Assembly (NCBI RefSeq): GCF_036488675.1
Contig: NZ_CP133152.1
Span: forward strand, 992,001 to 1,056,000
DNA length: 64,000 nucleotides
Direction of reading: 5' to 3'
Source: Sinorhizobium chiapasense
GTDB lineage: Bacteria; Pseudomonadota; Alphaproteobacteria; Rhizobiales; Rhizobiaceae
The position numbers and the translations under genes were made by a program. Position 1 is the stretch's first letter; the number at the start of each line of letters is the position of its first letter. Shown here piece after piece: positions 52,453 through 59,993 of this stretch. Under the pieces are notes generated by a model, which was given only the letters and a program-made list of their open reading frames with translations, ran no database searches and was not told the origin of the DNA.

Positions 52453-53748
52453 TCAAAGAACGGGTTGGGTCGGTGTCGGCTCCCGCAGCGGCGGCGTGGC
52501 GGTCGAACCCGTATAATTTCCATATTTGATCAGGTACTGCCGTTGCGCCTCATTGCGTGGCTCCAGCTTGAAGAGGCGGGCCGCCGTTCCACCGATGATG
52601 TTGTGCTTCGCCTTGTCGCTTAGGAAAGGGAGATCCCAAATGGTCGACGGCAAGTCGAAATCCCAGTGAGGATAGTCCGAGGCATACATCAGCTGCGTTT
52701 CGGCATTCATCATCCGAAACGTCGTTTCCAAGGCCTGTATATCCTGGATTTCCATCGGCTGCGTGGAATAGAACATGTCCCGCATGTAGTCCGACGGCTT
52801 CTTCTTCAGAAGCGGACATTCCGATGGACGGAGCATGAATTCATGATCGAGCTTCTGCATGAGGAAGGGGATCCATGCCAGACCGGATTCAATCCAGATG
52901 ACCGGCAGCTTGGGGAAACGCTCGCCCATGCCGTTCACAACCCAGTTGGTGCAGTGCAGAATGCTGAACCAGCTAAAGCCGAGAGCATGCGCGGAAATAA
53001 AGCGGTTGCAGCTTTGGAAGGTTGAGGAGTTCCAGTTCGGCCCCGAATGGAAGGCAAGCGCAAGCCCACGCTCTTCCAGAGCCCGGTAGAGCTTCATATA
53101 GGCGTTGTCGTAGACGGCCATCTTCTCTCGGACGGAAGTGACCATGAAACCACCCACGCCCTTGCGGTCACCGAAGGTTTCCACCATGCGCAAACAGCCT
53201 TCCGGATCGCTGAAAGGCAGGCCCAGCATCGTATACATACGACCCTGCGATTCCGGCAGGACCTTCTCGGTCACCCAGCGGGCATAGGCCCAGGACAGTT
53301 CGAACTCCATCTCCTTCTGGGGATGCAGGCCGATATTCAGCATGCCCGTCGGGAAAAGGCATGAATAATCGACGCCCATTGCGTCCATCCAGCGGAAGCC
53401 GAGCTCGACATCCCGCTTCGGCCCCTTCTCGACGGGCGTCTTCTCTGACGACCGCATGGGATAACGGGTTACGCGCCCACCTATGTCCTGCCAGCCGTAG
53501 CCGACCGGCGAAATATGACCGCGTCCTTTCGTGCGGCTGGAAAGCGAGAGCTGTTTGAAGACCTCGTTTTCCATAAAGGGGATGATCTCGGAGAGGTTCT
53601 CATTCTCGTAATGATGCGCGTCGCAATCTACGATCAGCACATCTTCATATCTGCGGTCACGCGCCTGCTTGGCAGCATGATCGAGAAGCCTGGTCGTGTT
53701 CAAGTCTTCGATAGGGACGCGGCGGCCGCGATCGGAAATAAGGTCCAT
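52453..53748 (-). CDS. Amidohydrolase-2 (ACMSD-like) metal-dependent hydrolase/decarboxylase
   Basis: TIM-barrel protein of 431 residues. Metal ligands are visible: His-x-His-like DCDAHHYE near the N-terminus, His in LAFHSGPNW, and Asp in YASDYPHWD near the C-terminus. The ACMSD branch includes non-oxidative aromatic decarboxylases and C-C hydrolases, but no member with a clear biochemical role matches closely enough from memory to name the substrate. The start ATG 53748 is preferred over the frame to 53871. It lies between a protein of unknown function and the aldehyde dehydrogenase. Confidence 0.85.
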   Translation of the reverse strand: MDLISDRGRRVPIEDLNTTRLLDHAAKQARDRRYEDVLIVDCDAHHYENENLSEIIPFMENEVFKQLSLSSRTKGRGHISPVGYGWQDIGGRVTRYPMRSSEKTPVEKGPKRDVELGFRWMDAMGVDYSCLFPTGMLNIGLHPQKEMEFELSWAYARWVTEKVLPESQGRMYTMLGLPFSDPEGCLRMVETFGDRKGVGGFMVTSVREKMAVYDNAYMKLYRALEERGLALAFHSGPNWNSSTFQSCNRFISAHALGFSWFSILHCTNWVVNGMGERFPKLPVIWIESGLAWIPFLMQKLDHEFMLRPSECPLLKKKPSDYMRDMFYSTQPMEIQDIQALETTFRMMNAETQLMYASDYPHWDFDLPSTIWDLPFLSDKAKHNIIGGTAARLFKLEPRNEAQRQYLIKYGNYTGSTATPPLREPTPTQPVL

Positions 53749-53795
53749 GGTGGCTTTGCTTTCAAAGAGATTGTCTGGCTGAGGCAAGCTGCGGA

Positions 53796-54284
53796 TTATC
53801 GCGAACTCCAGCTCTGCCAGAGAGCGAACTCGAACACCTGCAGATCGACGGCTTTGAGCAGCGCACCGCACAGAACCATCGCATCGGTTGCCGTCACCAT
53901 CGTCTGCTCGCTGAGCACGTCGAAATGATTGCCTCGTTCGTCATTTGCCGCGTAGAGCCGGCAAAGCGCGCTCATAAGCGCCTGCTGTGCACGAACATCG
54001 ATGCGGCCAGGATCATCGGCGGAAACCGCCGCCTCGATCTCGGCCGCCACCGCCAGCATCGAAGCAGACAACTTATGGAGAGGCTGAGATTCAGGCGATG
54101 GTTGCGCCGGGATCCGGCGCAATAGCTCCACCTGCGGCGCTGCTGCCTCACCCTGCTTTTTGCGCTCCACGATCCGCGCCGCTTCGGTTCCCGATTCGAT
54201 GCCTTTGAAAACAGCCTTCACGAAGGCGACCTTTTCCGCCGCATCGGGTTCACAGGCCGAGATCATGCGTTCAGACGACGACAT
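53796..54284 (-). CDS. Protein of unknown function in the catabolic cluster
   Basis: Helical protein of 162 residues that I do not recognise. The start ATG 54284 has an excellent GGGGGAGG six bases upstream and overlaps the Rieske gene by 14 bases, indicating coupled translation. It contains no signal peptide or membrane segment. Residues 105-162 form a probable helical bundle with two Cys (SALCRLYAAND and AMVLCGALLKAV) and an aromatic tail (VFEFALWQSW). It may be an accessory subunit of the Rieske protein or amidohydrolase. Confidence 0.7.
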   Translation of the reverse strand: MSSSERMISACEPDAAEKVAFVKAVFKGIESGTEAARIVERKKQGEAAAPQVELLRRIPAQPSPESQPLHKLSASMLAVAAEIEAAVSADDPGRIDVRAQQALMSALCRLYAANDERGNHFDVLSEQTMVTATDAMVLCGALLKAVDLQVFEFALWQSWSSR

Positions 54285-54636
54285 AGATATCCTCCCCCTT
54301 CTGCAAGACTTGATATTTGCGCAAGCGGACTCTGCGATCGGCAATGTGCTGGCCGGTGCGCATATCGTATTCATAGCCATGCCAGGGACAGGCGAAGCTC
54401 ATGTCCTTCTCGGAAAAGAAGAGACCCATTGATGTCTTGTCAGGTCGCAGGCGCTCCTCGACCCGCGCGATAATCAGCCCTTCGCAAGCCGGACCACCCT
54501 GGTGAACGCAGTAATTGCTATAGGCGAAAAAATCGCCCTCGTGCCTGAACACGCCGATTTCATCATCGCCGATCCGAATGATCCGCCGTTCACCGTCCTT
54601 GAATTCGAACGACTTACAGACGTATTGCTCGCCCAA
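54271..54636 (-). CDS. Rieske [2Fe-2S] ferredoxin-like protein
   Basis: Small Rieske protein of 121 residues. Ligands are Cys43-x-His45 in YCVHQGG and Cys83-x-x-His86 in CPWHGYEYD. The spacing of about 37 residues between the two ligand loops is longer than in most biphenyl-dioxygenase-type ferredoxins. The start is TTG at 54636 with AAGGGAGG about seven bases upstream. A Rieske ferredoxin normally feeds an oxygenase, but no oxygenase subunit is nearby, so the partner is missing, remote or is a protein not recognised as one. Confidence 0.87.
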   Translation of the reverse strand: MGEQYVCKSFEFKDGERRIIRIGDDEIGVFRHEGDFFAYSNYCVHQGGPACEGLIIARVEERLRPDKTSMGLFFSEKDMSFACPWHGYEYDMRTGQHIADRRVRLRKYQVLQKGEDIYVVV

Positions 54637-54673
54637 AATTGACCTCCCTTGACCTCATGCTTTGGAGCACCGT

Positions 54674-54817
54674 TCATTTGCCGACATACTCGGCTTTGCT
54701 GCGGTACTCTGTTGGGCGCAGCATTCGACGGCGCCGCCGTTGCGTCCAGAACATTCGCTTTAGCTTAGCGATAGCTTTTTCTTTGGTCTGCGGTAGGCTT
54801 TTGAATTTATTGGGCAA
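54674..54817 (-). pseudogene. Basic ORF truncated at the cluster's right junction
   Basis: An open frame of up to 47 codons (TTG 54817, internal ATG 54754) ends at TGA 54674, 37 bases before the Rieske gene on the same strand. It encodes a Lys/Arg-rich peptide ending in LRPTEYRSKAEYVGK. It has no clear ribosome site and stops being open where the iclR remnant begins (about 54807). I read it as the 3' end of a foreign gene cut at the junction; a short leader peptide is the alternative. Confidence 0.35.
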
Positions 54818-55050
54818 TTACAGAGAGTTCCAGCTTCGGGCGCACGTCTATCCGCGAATATGAAGACGGTCCTTGCCGGTGCACAGCTCTCCTTCAAGCC
54901 GCAAAAAATATCGGGTGACAGTCGCCGGCATATCGATGTTGGCCTTTCCGTAGAGATGACGGATGGAAAGCCCGCTATCGGCGGCTGATGGCGCGGGAGA
55001 CCGCCGACGCCTTGACCGGTGCCGCAAGCGGCAAGCGGCCGGAACACAAG
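54807..55050 (+). pseudogene. Remnant of a second iclR gene (3' part)
   Basis: Conceptual translation in three frames gives pieces aligning in order with the C-terminal 80 residues of the intact IclR protein (45922-46743): LLGNYREFQLR against LLRDIQEIRLR, VAGISM against IAGISI, SVEMTDGKPAIGG against SVRVTDEKLAILG, and MARETADALTGAASGKRPE against MVRETADALTRAMGGKRPE. Frameshifts and stops separate them. It has the same orientation as iclR and ends 34 bases before the guaD stop. Confidence 0.8.
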
Positions 55051-55083
55051 TCCCGGCCGGCACGGTTGTTTTCAAGATCGGGA

Positions 55084-56433
55084 TCAGGCCGTTTCAAACA
55101 TCCTCGCCGGAGAGGCGGTCATAGGCGCCTCGCGGGCACCGCGCTTCATCGGCTTGCCGGCGACATAGACTTCGGCCACCGAGCGATCGTCACCCATCGT
55201 CTGCAGGATAAAAAGCTCCTCGACCAGCGACGAGGCCACTTGCATCCGTAGCTCCATTGCGGGCTTCGCGCGGCTGTCGAGAACCACGATGTCCGCATCC
55301 GCACCGACATGCAGTGAGCCTATCGAATGTTCAAGCTCGAGCGCGCGGGCATTACCCAGCGTCATCATGTAGAACGAGTTGAGCGGCGACAGCCGCTGGC
55401 CCTGCAGATGCAGCACCTTGTAGGCCTCGTCCATGGTCTCCAGCATCGAGAAACTCGTTCCGGCGCCGACATCGGTGGCAACCGAATAGCGGGCGCCGAG
55501 CCTGTCGAAACGATCGCGGTCGAACAATCCGCTGCCGAGGAAGAGATTGGATGTCGGGCAGAAGACGCCGACCGCTCCGGTCTCGGCAAGCACGGAGATC
55601 TCGCGGTCGCTCAAGTAGATGCAATGGCCGAGCAGCGTCTTGCGACCGAGAAGATCATAGCGCGCGTAAATATCCGTGTAGTCCTTCGCCTCCGGATAGA
55701 GCGAAGTCGCGAAGGCGATCTCGTCCTTGTTTTCCGAAAGATGCGTCTGGACGTAACAGTCGAGATGCTCCGCCACGAGCGCCTGGCTCATCTCCATCTG
55801 CTCAGGCGTCGAGGTAATGGCGAAACGCGGGCTGATCGCATAATGCGCCCGGCCACGGCCATGCCACTTGTCGATCAGTCGCTTGGTCTCGTCGTAACCC
55901 TTCTGAGGCGTGTCGCGCAGTGCATCCGGCGCGTTGCGGTCCATCATCACCTTGCCGCCGACCATCAGCATGTTGCGCGCCTCGGCCGCGTTGAAAAAGG
56001 CGTCGACGCTTTCCGGATGCACGGAACAGTAGGCAACCGCCGTCGTCGTGCCGTTGGCGAGCAATTCGTCCATGAAACGGCTGGCGATGAAGGCGGCGTG
56101 CTCGGGCGCTTGGAATTTCTGTTCCTCGACGAAGATGTAGGTGTTCAGCCACTCCAGAAGCTGAGCGCCGTAGGAGGCGATCGCCTGCGTCTGCGGGAAG
56201 TGCAGATGCGTATCGATGAGACCGGGCAGGACGAGATGGGGACGATGGTCGGCGACCGTTGCGCCCTCGCCGGCCTGTTTCGCGACATCGCCATAGGCAC
56301 CGATACCAGCAACCTTACCGTTCCGGACAAGCACGGCGCCATCCTCGAAAAAGCGGTAGGAGGCCGTATCGTCGATGCCCTCGGGCTCCCTGACGAAGGT
56401 CAGCACCCGGCCGCGGATCAGCAACTCACTCAT
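55084..56433 (-). CDS. guaD: Guanine deaminase
   Basis: Amidohydrolase-1 enzyme of 449 residues that deaminates guanine to xanthine. The metal motif PGLIDTHLHFPQ has His76 and His78; later ligands are in TLLGHCIYLSD and the Asp in SVATDVGAGTSFS. The length and TQAIASYGAQLLEWLNTYIFVEEQKF segment are those of GuaD. It overlaps the puuD stop by four bases, so guanine breakdown is coupled to urate oxidation. Confidence 0.94.
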   Translation of the reverse strand: MSELLIRGRVLTFVREPEGIDDTASYRFFEDGAVLVRNGKVAGIGAYGDVAKQAGEGATVADHRPHLVLPGLIDTHLHFPQTQAIASYGAQLLEWLNTYIFVEEQKFQAPEHAAFIASRFMDELLANGTTTAVAYCSVHPESVDAFFNAAEARNMLMVGGKVMMDRNAPDALRDTPQKGYDETKRLIDKWHGRGRAHYAISPRFAITSTPEQMEMSQALVAEHLDCYVQTHLSENKDEIAFATSLYPEAKDYTDIYARYDLLGRKTLLGHCIYLSDREISVLAETGAVGVFCPTSNLFLGSGLFDRDRFDRLGARYSVATDVGAGTSFSMLETMDEAYKVLHLQGQRLSPLNSFYMMTLGNARALELEHSIGSLHVGADADIVVLDSRAKPAMELRMQVASSLVEELFILQTMGDDRSVAEVYVAGKPMKRGAREAPMTASPARMFETA

Positions 56434-57668
56434 TGAAGCTTTCCTTCCTTCACCGCCGTTTCATACCAGGAGGCCAGCAGGCGGCGTTCTTCTTCGGTTA
56501 CACCGGTGACATTGGCAGGCGGCATGGCGTGCGAACGCCCGGCCTGCAAATAGATTTCTCGGGCATGCGCGACGATGTCGCTGTCGTTTTCAAGGACGAC
56601 ACCCTTCGGCGGTACGATGAGCCCCTCCCAGCCGGGTTCCTGGGCATGGCACATGGAGCACCGGCCGAGCACGGTGTCGCGCACCTTTTCGAAGTCCCCC
56701 GACGCGACGACGGCCTGTTCGGCCGTTGAAGCGCGGGCTTCGCCACCCTCGGAAAGAACCTTGGGCACGGTCGAAAGCCACATGATCACGATGAAAAGCA
56801 CAGCGGTGACGAGCCACGTCCAGGTCGGGCTGCCCTTGCGGGCGTGCCGGGTGTTGAACCAGTGGCGGATCGTGACCCCCATCAGGAAGACCAACGAGGC
56901 GATCATCCAGTTGTACTGAGTGCCGAAGGCCAGCGGATAGTGGTTCGACAGCATCAGGAACAGCACGGGCAGCGTCAGGTAGTTGTTGTGGGTCGAGCGC
57001 TGCTTTGCCTGCTTGCCGAGTGCCGGATCGGGCGTCCGGCCCGCGATCAGATCGGCAACAACCTTCTTCTGGTTCGGAATGATGATGAAGAACACGTTCG
57101 CCGACATGATCGTCGCCGTGAAGGCGCCGAGGTGCAGGTAGGCGGCGCGTCCCGTGAAGAGCTGGGTGTAGCCCCAGGCGACGCCCACGAGCACGAAATA
57201 GAGCAGCACCATCAGCCGGGTGTTGTCGTTACCGAGCGGCGAGCGACAGACGGTGTCATAGGCGAGCCATCCGAAGGCAAGCGACGCGAGCGAAATTGCG
57301 ATCGCCGTCGGCTTCGACACGTCGAGCACGTTCGGATCGATCAGATAGAGGTCCGCCCCGGCATAATAGACGAGAGCAAGCATGCCGAAGCCGGAGAGCC
57401 AGGTGACGTAGGACTCCCATTTGAACCAGATCAGATGCTCGGGCATGTTTTCCGGCGCCACCAGATATTTCTGGATGTGATAGAAGCCGCCGCCGTGGAC
57501 CTGCCATTCCTCGCCATAGGCGCCGACCGGCAAGCCCTGCCGCTGTCTCAGACCCAGGTCGAGCGCGACGAAGTAGAAGGACGAACCGATCCAGGCGATG
57601 CCAGTGATGACATGTAGCCATCTCACGGCGAATGTCAGCCAGTCCCAAGCGATGGCAAATTCATACAT
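56430..57668 (-). CDS. puuD: Urate hydroxylase PuuD with C-terminal cytochrome c domain
   Basis: Membrane-bound urate oxidase of 412 residues. An N-terminal urate hydroxylase domain of about eight membrane helices (WLHVITGIAWIGSSFYFVALD) is followed from about 320 by a cytochrome c domain with CSMCH (Cys337, Cys340, His341) and an axial Met in HAMPP. It sends electrons from urate to the respiratory chain rather than making peroxide. The product 5-hydroxyisourate leads to allantoin and ultimately glyoxylate, linking it to the gcl operon. Confidence 0.95.
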   Translation of the reverse strand: MYEFAIAWDWLTFAVRWLHVITGIAWIGSSFYFVALDLGLRQRQGLPVGAYGEEWQVHGGGFYHIQKYLVAPENMPEHLIWFKWESYVTWLSGFGMLALVYYAGADLYLIDPNVLDVSKPTAIAISLASLAFGWLAYDTVCRSPLGNDNTRLMVLLYFVLVGVAWGYTQLFTGRAAYLHLGAFTATIMSANVFFIIIPNQKKVVADLIAGRTPDPALGKQAKQRSTHNNYLTLPVLFLMLSNHYPLAFGTQYNWMIASLVFLMGVTIRHWFNTRHARKGSPTWTWLVTAVLFIVIMWLSTVPKVLSEGGEARASTAEQAVVASGDFEKVRDTVLGRCSMCHAQEPGWEGLIVPPKGVVLENDSDIVAHAREIYLQAGRSHAMPPANVTGVTEEERRLLASWYETAVKEGKLQ

Positions 57669-57908
57669 GCAGCTCTCCCATTTTTCTGGGCGGCATTATG
57701 TGTCATTGCTTGGGCAGGGGAGAACGCCGCGCGACCACCAACTCTTTCAAAAAAAACTATAAAATCGAAGGAGCGCGGGTGCCTTATGCATGGCTCGTTA
57801 AATCGGAGTCGATTCGGGAATAAAATTGTGCAGAAATTCAAAGCGTTAAATCGACCTTTTGCGCGGTGAACCGCGCCGGAAGGCATCGGAGGAGCATAGG
57901 CGGGAGGC

Positions 57909-58823
57909 ATGTCTTATCTCGATAATGTGCGCGTTTTCGTGCGTGTCGTGGAACTCGGAACGTTGTCGGCGGCAGGGCGCGACCAGCGCGTGACGCCTGC
58001 GGTCGCCAGCAACCGGATCAAGGAGTTGGAGCGGCATATGGGTGTTCGCCTCTTCAACCGCACAACCCGCAAGCTGACGCCGACCGAGCACGGCCGCGTC
58101 TTCTACGATGGCGCGATCAAAATTCTGGAAGCCGTGAACGAGGCCGAAAGCGCCATCGCCGATCTTTCGCGCAATCCGAAGGGCGCGCTTCGCATCACCG
58201 CGCCGCTCGGCATTGGCCGTCGGCTGATTGCCTCCGGGATTCCGGAATTCCACGACAAATATCCGGATATCGAGGTGCGCCTGCGCCTCTCCGACCACAA
58301 TGTCGATATCTTGAGCGAAGGCGTCGACGTCGCGTTCAAGCTCGGCATTCTGGAGGATTCGAACTTGCGCATGCGCGGCATCATGAACTGCGAGCGGGTG
58401 GTCTGCGGCGCCCCCGCCTATTTCGAGCAGCACGGCACACCGGCTACTCCCGACGAGCTCATCACCGACCATCACGACTGTCTGCTGCTGCGCTATCCCG
58501 GCTCCAAGGAATATTACTGGACGCTGCAGACGACCGACGGTGTGCGCAAGTTCGAGGTGACCGGCCCCTACGATTCCGACGACGGCGACGTGCTGACGCA
58601 GTGGGCGCTCGATGGCCGCGGCATCATCAACAAGCCGCTTTTCGAGGTGAAGCAGTATATAAACGAGGGCGCCCTGATCCCGATCCTGCAGGATGCGCCG
58701 CCGCTTAGCGCGCAGCTCGCCGCGATCTATCCGCACAAGCGCTTCCAGGACCCGAAGGTGCGGTTGATCATCGACTTCATGGCCGAACGCTGTCAGAGGC
58801 TGATCGGCAGGATGCTAACGTGA
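57909..58823 (+). CDS. LysR-family regulator
   Basis: LysR regulator of 304 residues with an N-terminal helix-turn-helix (TLSAAGRDQRVTPAVASNRIKELERHMGVRLFNRTTRKLTPTE) and a periplasmic-binding-protein-like effector domain. It is divergent from puuD across a 240-base gap and could regulate urate catabolism, although it may equally be self-contained. A 204-base segment of a close paralogue lies at 59633-59836. Confidence 0.9.
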   Translation: MSYLDNVRVFVRVVELGTLSAAGRDQRVTPAVASNRIKELERHMGVRLFNRTTRKLTPTEHGRVFYDGAIKILEAVNEAESAIADLSRNPKGALRITAPLGIGRRLIASGIPEFHDKYPDIEVRLRLSDHNVDILSEGVDVAFKLGILEDSNLRMRGIMNCERVVCGAPAYFEQHGTPATPDELITDHHDCLLLRYPGSKEYYWTLQTTDGVRKFEVTGPYDSDDGDVLTQWALDGRGIINKPLFEVKQYINEGALIPILQDAPPLSAQLAAIYPHKRFQDPKVRLIIDFMAERCQRLIGRMLT

Positions 58824-58908
58824 CATTTAGCGGGTGATTTTCCGCCGACCTACTGCAGCGACCTTTGTCCGTTTGAAAAGACACGGCGCTGTAGCTGGAT
58901 TCAAGAAA

Positions 58909-58942
58909 GGGAGGGCGCGCGCTCGTGAGCGACCGCCCTCCC
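58909..58942. terminator. GC-rich hairpin between lysR and the Asp-rich protein gene
   Basis: GGGAGGGCG pairs with CCGCCCTCCC across a short loop. It lies between the convergent lysR and 59000 genes and can serve both, though neither side has a long T-run. A related hairpin follows the second acidic gene at 59948-59979. Confidence 0.5.
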
Positions 58943-58999
58943 AAATGGTCTGTACGTTAACGATCAATCACGGTTTGTCGGATTTACTCGGGTACGCCG

Positions 59000-59287
59000 T
59001 CAGTCATCCTCATCATCATCTTCGTCATCGTCGTCATCGTCGTCATCTTCGTCATCGTCGTCATCGTCATCATCGTCGTCATCGTCATCTTCGTCTTCGT
59101 CATCATCATCCTCGCGCTCACGATGATTGCGACGCTCGCCTTCACGAACGCGCTCGCGATGCCAATCACGGCGGCCTTCACGGTCGCCTCTCTCGCGTTT
59201 CTCACCGGCTTTGGCGATATCTATCGCGGATGGTGCCACCAGCGCTAATGCCGTCGAAAGAATAAGAATGCGTCTTAGCTTGTTCAT
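59000..59287 (-). CDS. Secreted Asp-rich acidic protein
   Basis: Protein of 95 residues: a signal peptide (LRRILILSTALALVAPSAIDIAKA), a charged middle rich in Arg and Glu (KRERGDREGRRDWHRERVRE), and a C-terminal tail of about 36 almost uninterrupted Asp/Glu residues to the stop. The tail is encoded by mixed GAT/GAC codons in a trinucleotide tract. Such polyacid tails bind divalent cations. The signal peptide is clearly paralogous to that of 59994-60356, which argues the reading frame is real. Confidence 0.65.
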   Translation of the reverse strand: MNKLRRILILSTALALVAPSAIDIAKAGEKRERGDREGRRDWHRERVREGERRNHREREDDDDEDEDDDDDDDDDDDDDEDDDDDDDDEDDDEDD

Positions 59288-59632
59288 TGCGCCCTCCGTC
59301 GTGATTTCCCATGATTAAAAGACCAGCGGACTTGCGCCCGCCGCGAGTACGCTTGAACTTAAAGCAACAAGTTTACCGAAAACAACCTGCACAATTTATT
59401 CAAAGATAACGCTTGGATTGTACATCATTTGGTCCCGGCGTTTTTTAGTTTATCTTTATGACAAATCTAATTTGTACATCGCCGGACACTGCGCGCTTGC
59501 GATAAATGCTATATTTGCACTCGCTAATTTAGCATCATGAAGGTGAAGGAGAAACAACCCAAAAGGGTTATGCACCGCATTCTAATCGTTCAAAAATGTA
59601 CCCATATTGGTTGATCCCAACCGCACGCCCCC
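59288..59632. other. AT-rich intergenic region upstream of the Asp-rich gene
   Basis: No gene is supported. The stretch is distinctly AT-rich (59380-59540 most of all) and should contain the leftward promoter of the acidic gene; it ends at the LysR fragment. A small palindrome AACCC-AAAA-GGGTT occurs near 59557-59570. Confidence 0.6.
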
Positions 59633-59838
59633 CAGCTAGCGCCGACCGAGCACGGCCGAGTCTTCTACGACGGCGCCGTCAAGATTCTCGAAGCCGTGAA
59701 CGAGGCCGAAAGCGCCGTCGCCGATCTTTCCCGCAATCCCAAGGGCGCGCTTCGCATCACTGCGCCGCTCGGCATCGGCCATCGGCTGATTGCCTCCGGC
59801 ATCCCGGAGTTCCACGACAAATATCCGGATATCGACGC
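59633..59838 (+). pseudogene. LysR gene fragment, about 92% identical to 58072-58275
   Basis: By hand alignment about 17 of 204 bases differ from the LysR gene. The fragment is open throughout, encodes residues corresponding to about 55-123 (PTEHGRVFYDGA...IPEFHDKYPDID), and runs into a stop two codons after the homology ends. It has no start or DNA-binding region. Most differences are at third codon positions, so it diverged as a coding sequence before truncation. Confidence 0.85.
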
Positions 59839-59947
59839 GTGACCCGCCACGCTCCGGGCTACGGCAACAGCCCGCGCGGCTCACGAAGACCGCGGCGGGC
59901 AAGGCCGCCTCGCGCTCGGCCCGCTTCGGTTGCTTCGAAATACAAAA

Positions 59948-59979
59948 GGAGGGCGGCCCTCCGGCAAGCGACCGCCCTC
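59948..59979 (-). terminator. Rho-independent terminator after the Gly-Asp repeat gene
   Basis: On the minus strand a stem GAGGGCGG/CCGCCCTC is followed by CTTTTGTATTT, the expected T-rich run. It lies 15 bases downstream of the 59994 gene stop and resembles the hairpin at 58909-58942. Confidence 0.65.
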
Positions 59980-59993
59980 ACATTCTACATAGG

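Noticed and set aside
46744..54806. Integrative or transposable element carrying the catabolic cluster
   Set aside because: No transposase, integrase, tRNA gene, terminal inverted repeats or target duplication was seen; only the iclR remnant indicates insertion, so no mobile element is called.
54760..55047. 95-codon minus-strand frame over the iclR remnant
   Set aside because: No ribosome site or family match, and the plus strand contains ordered iclR homology.
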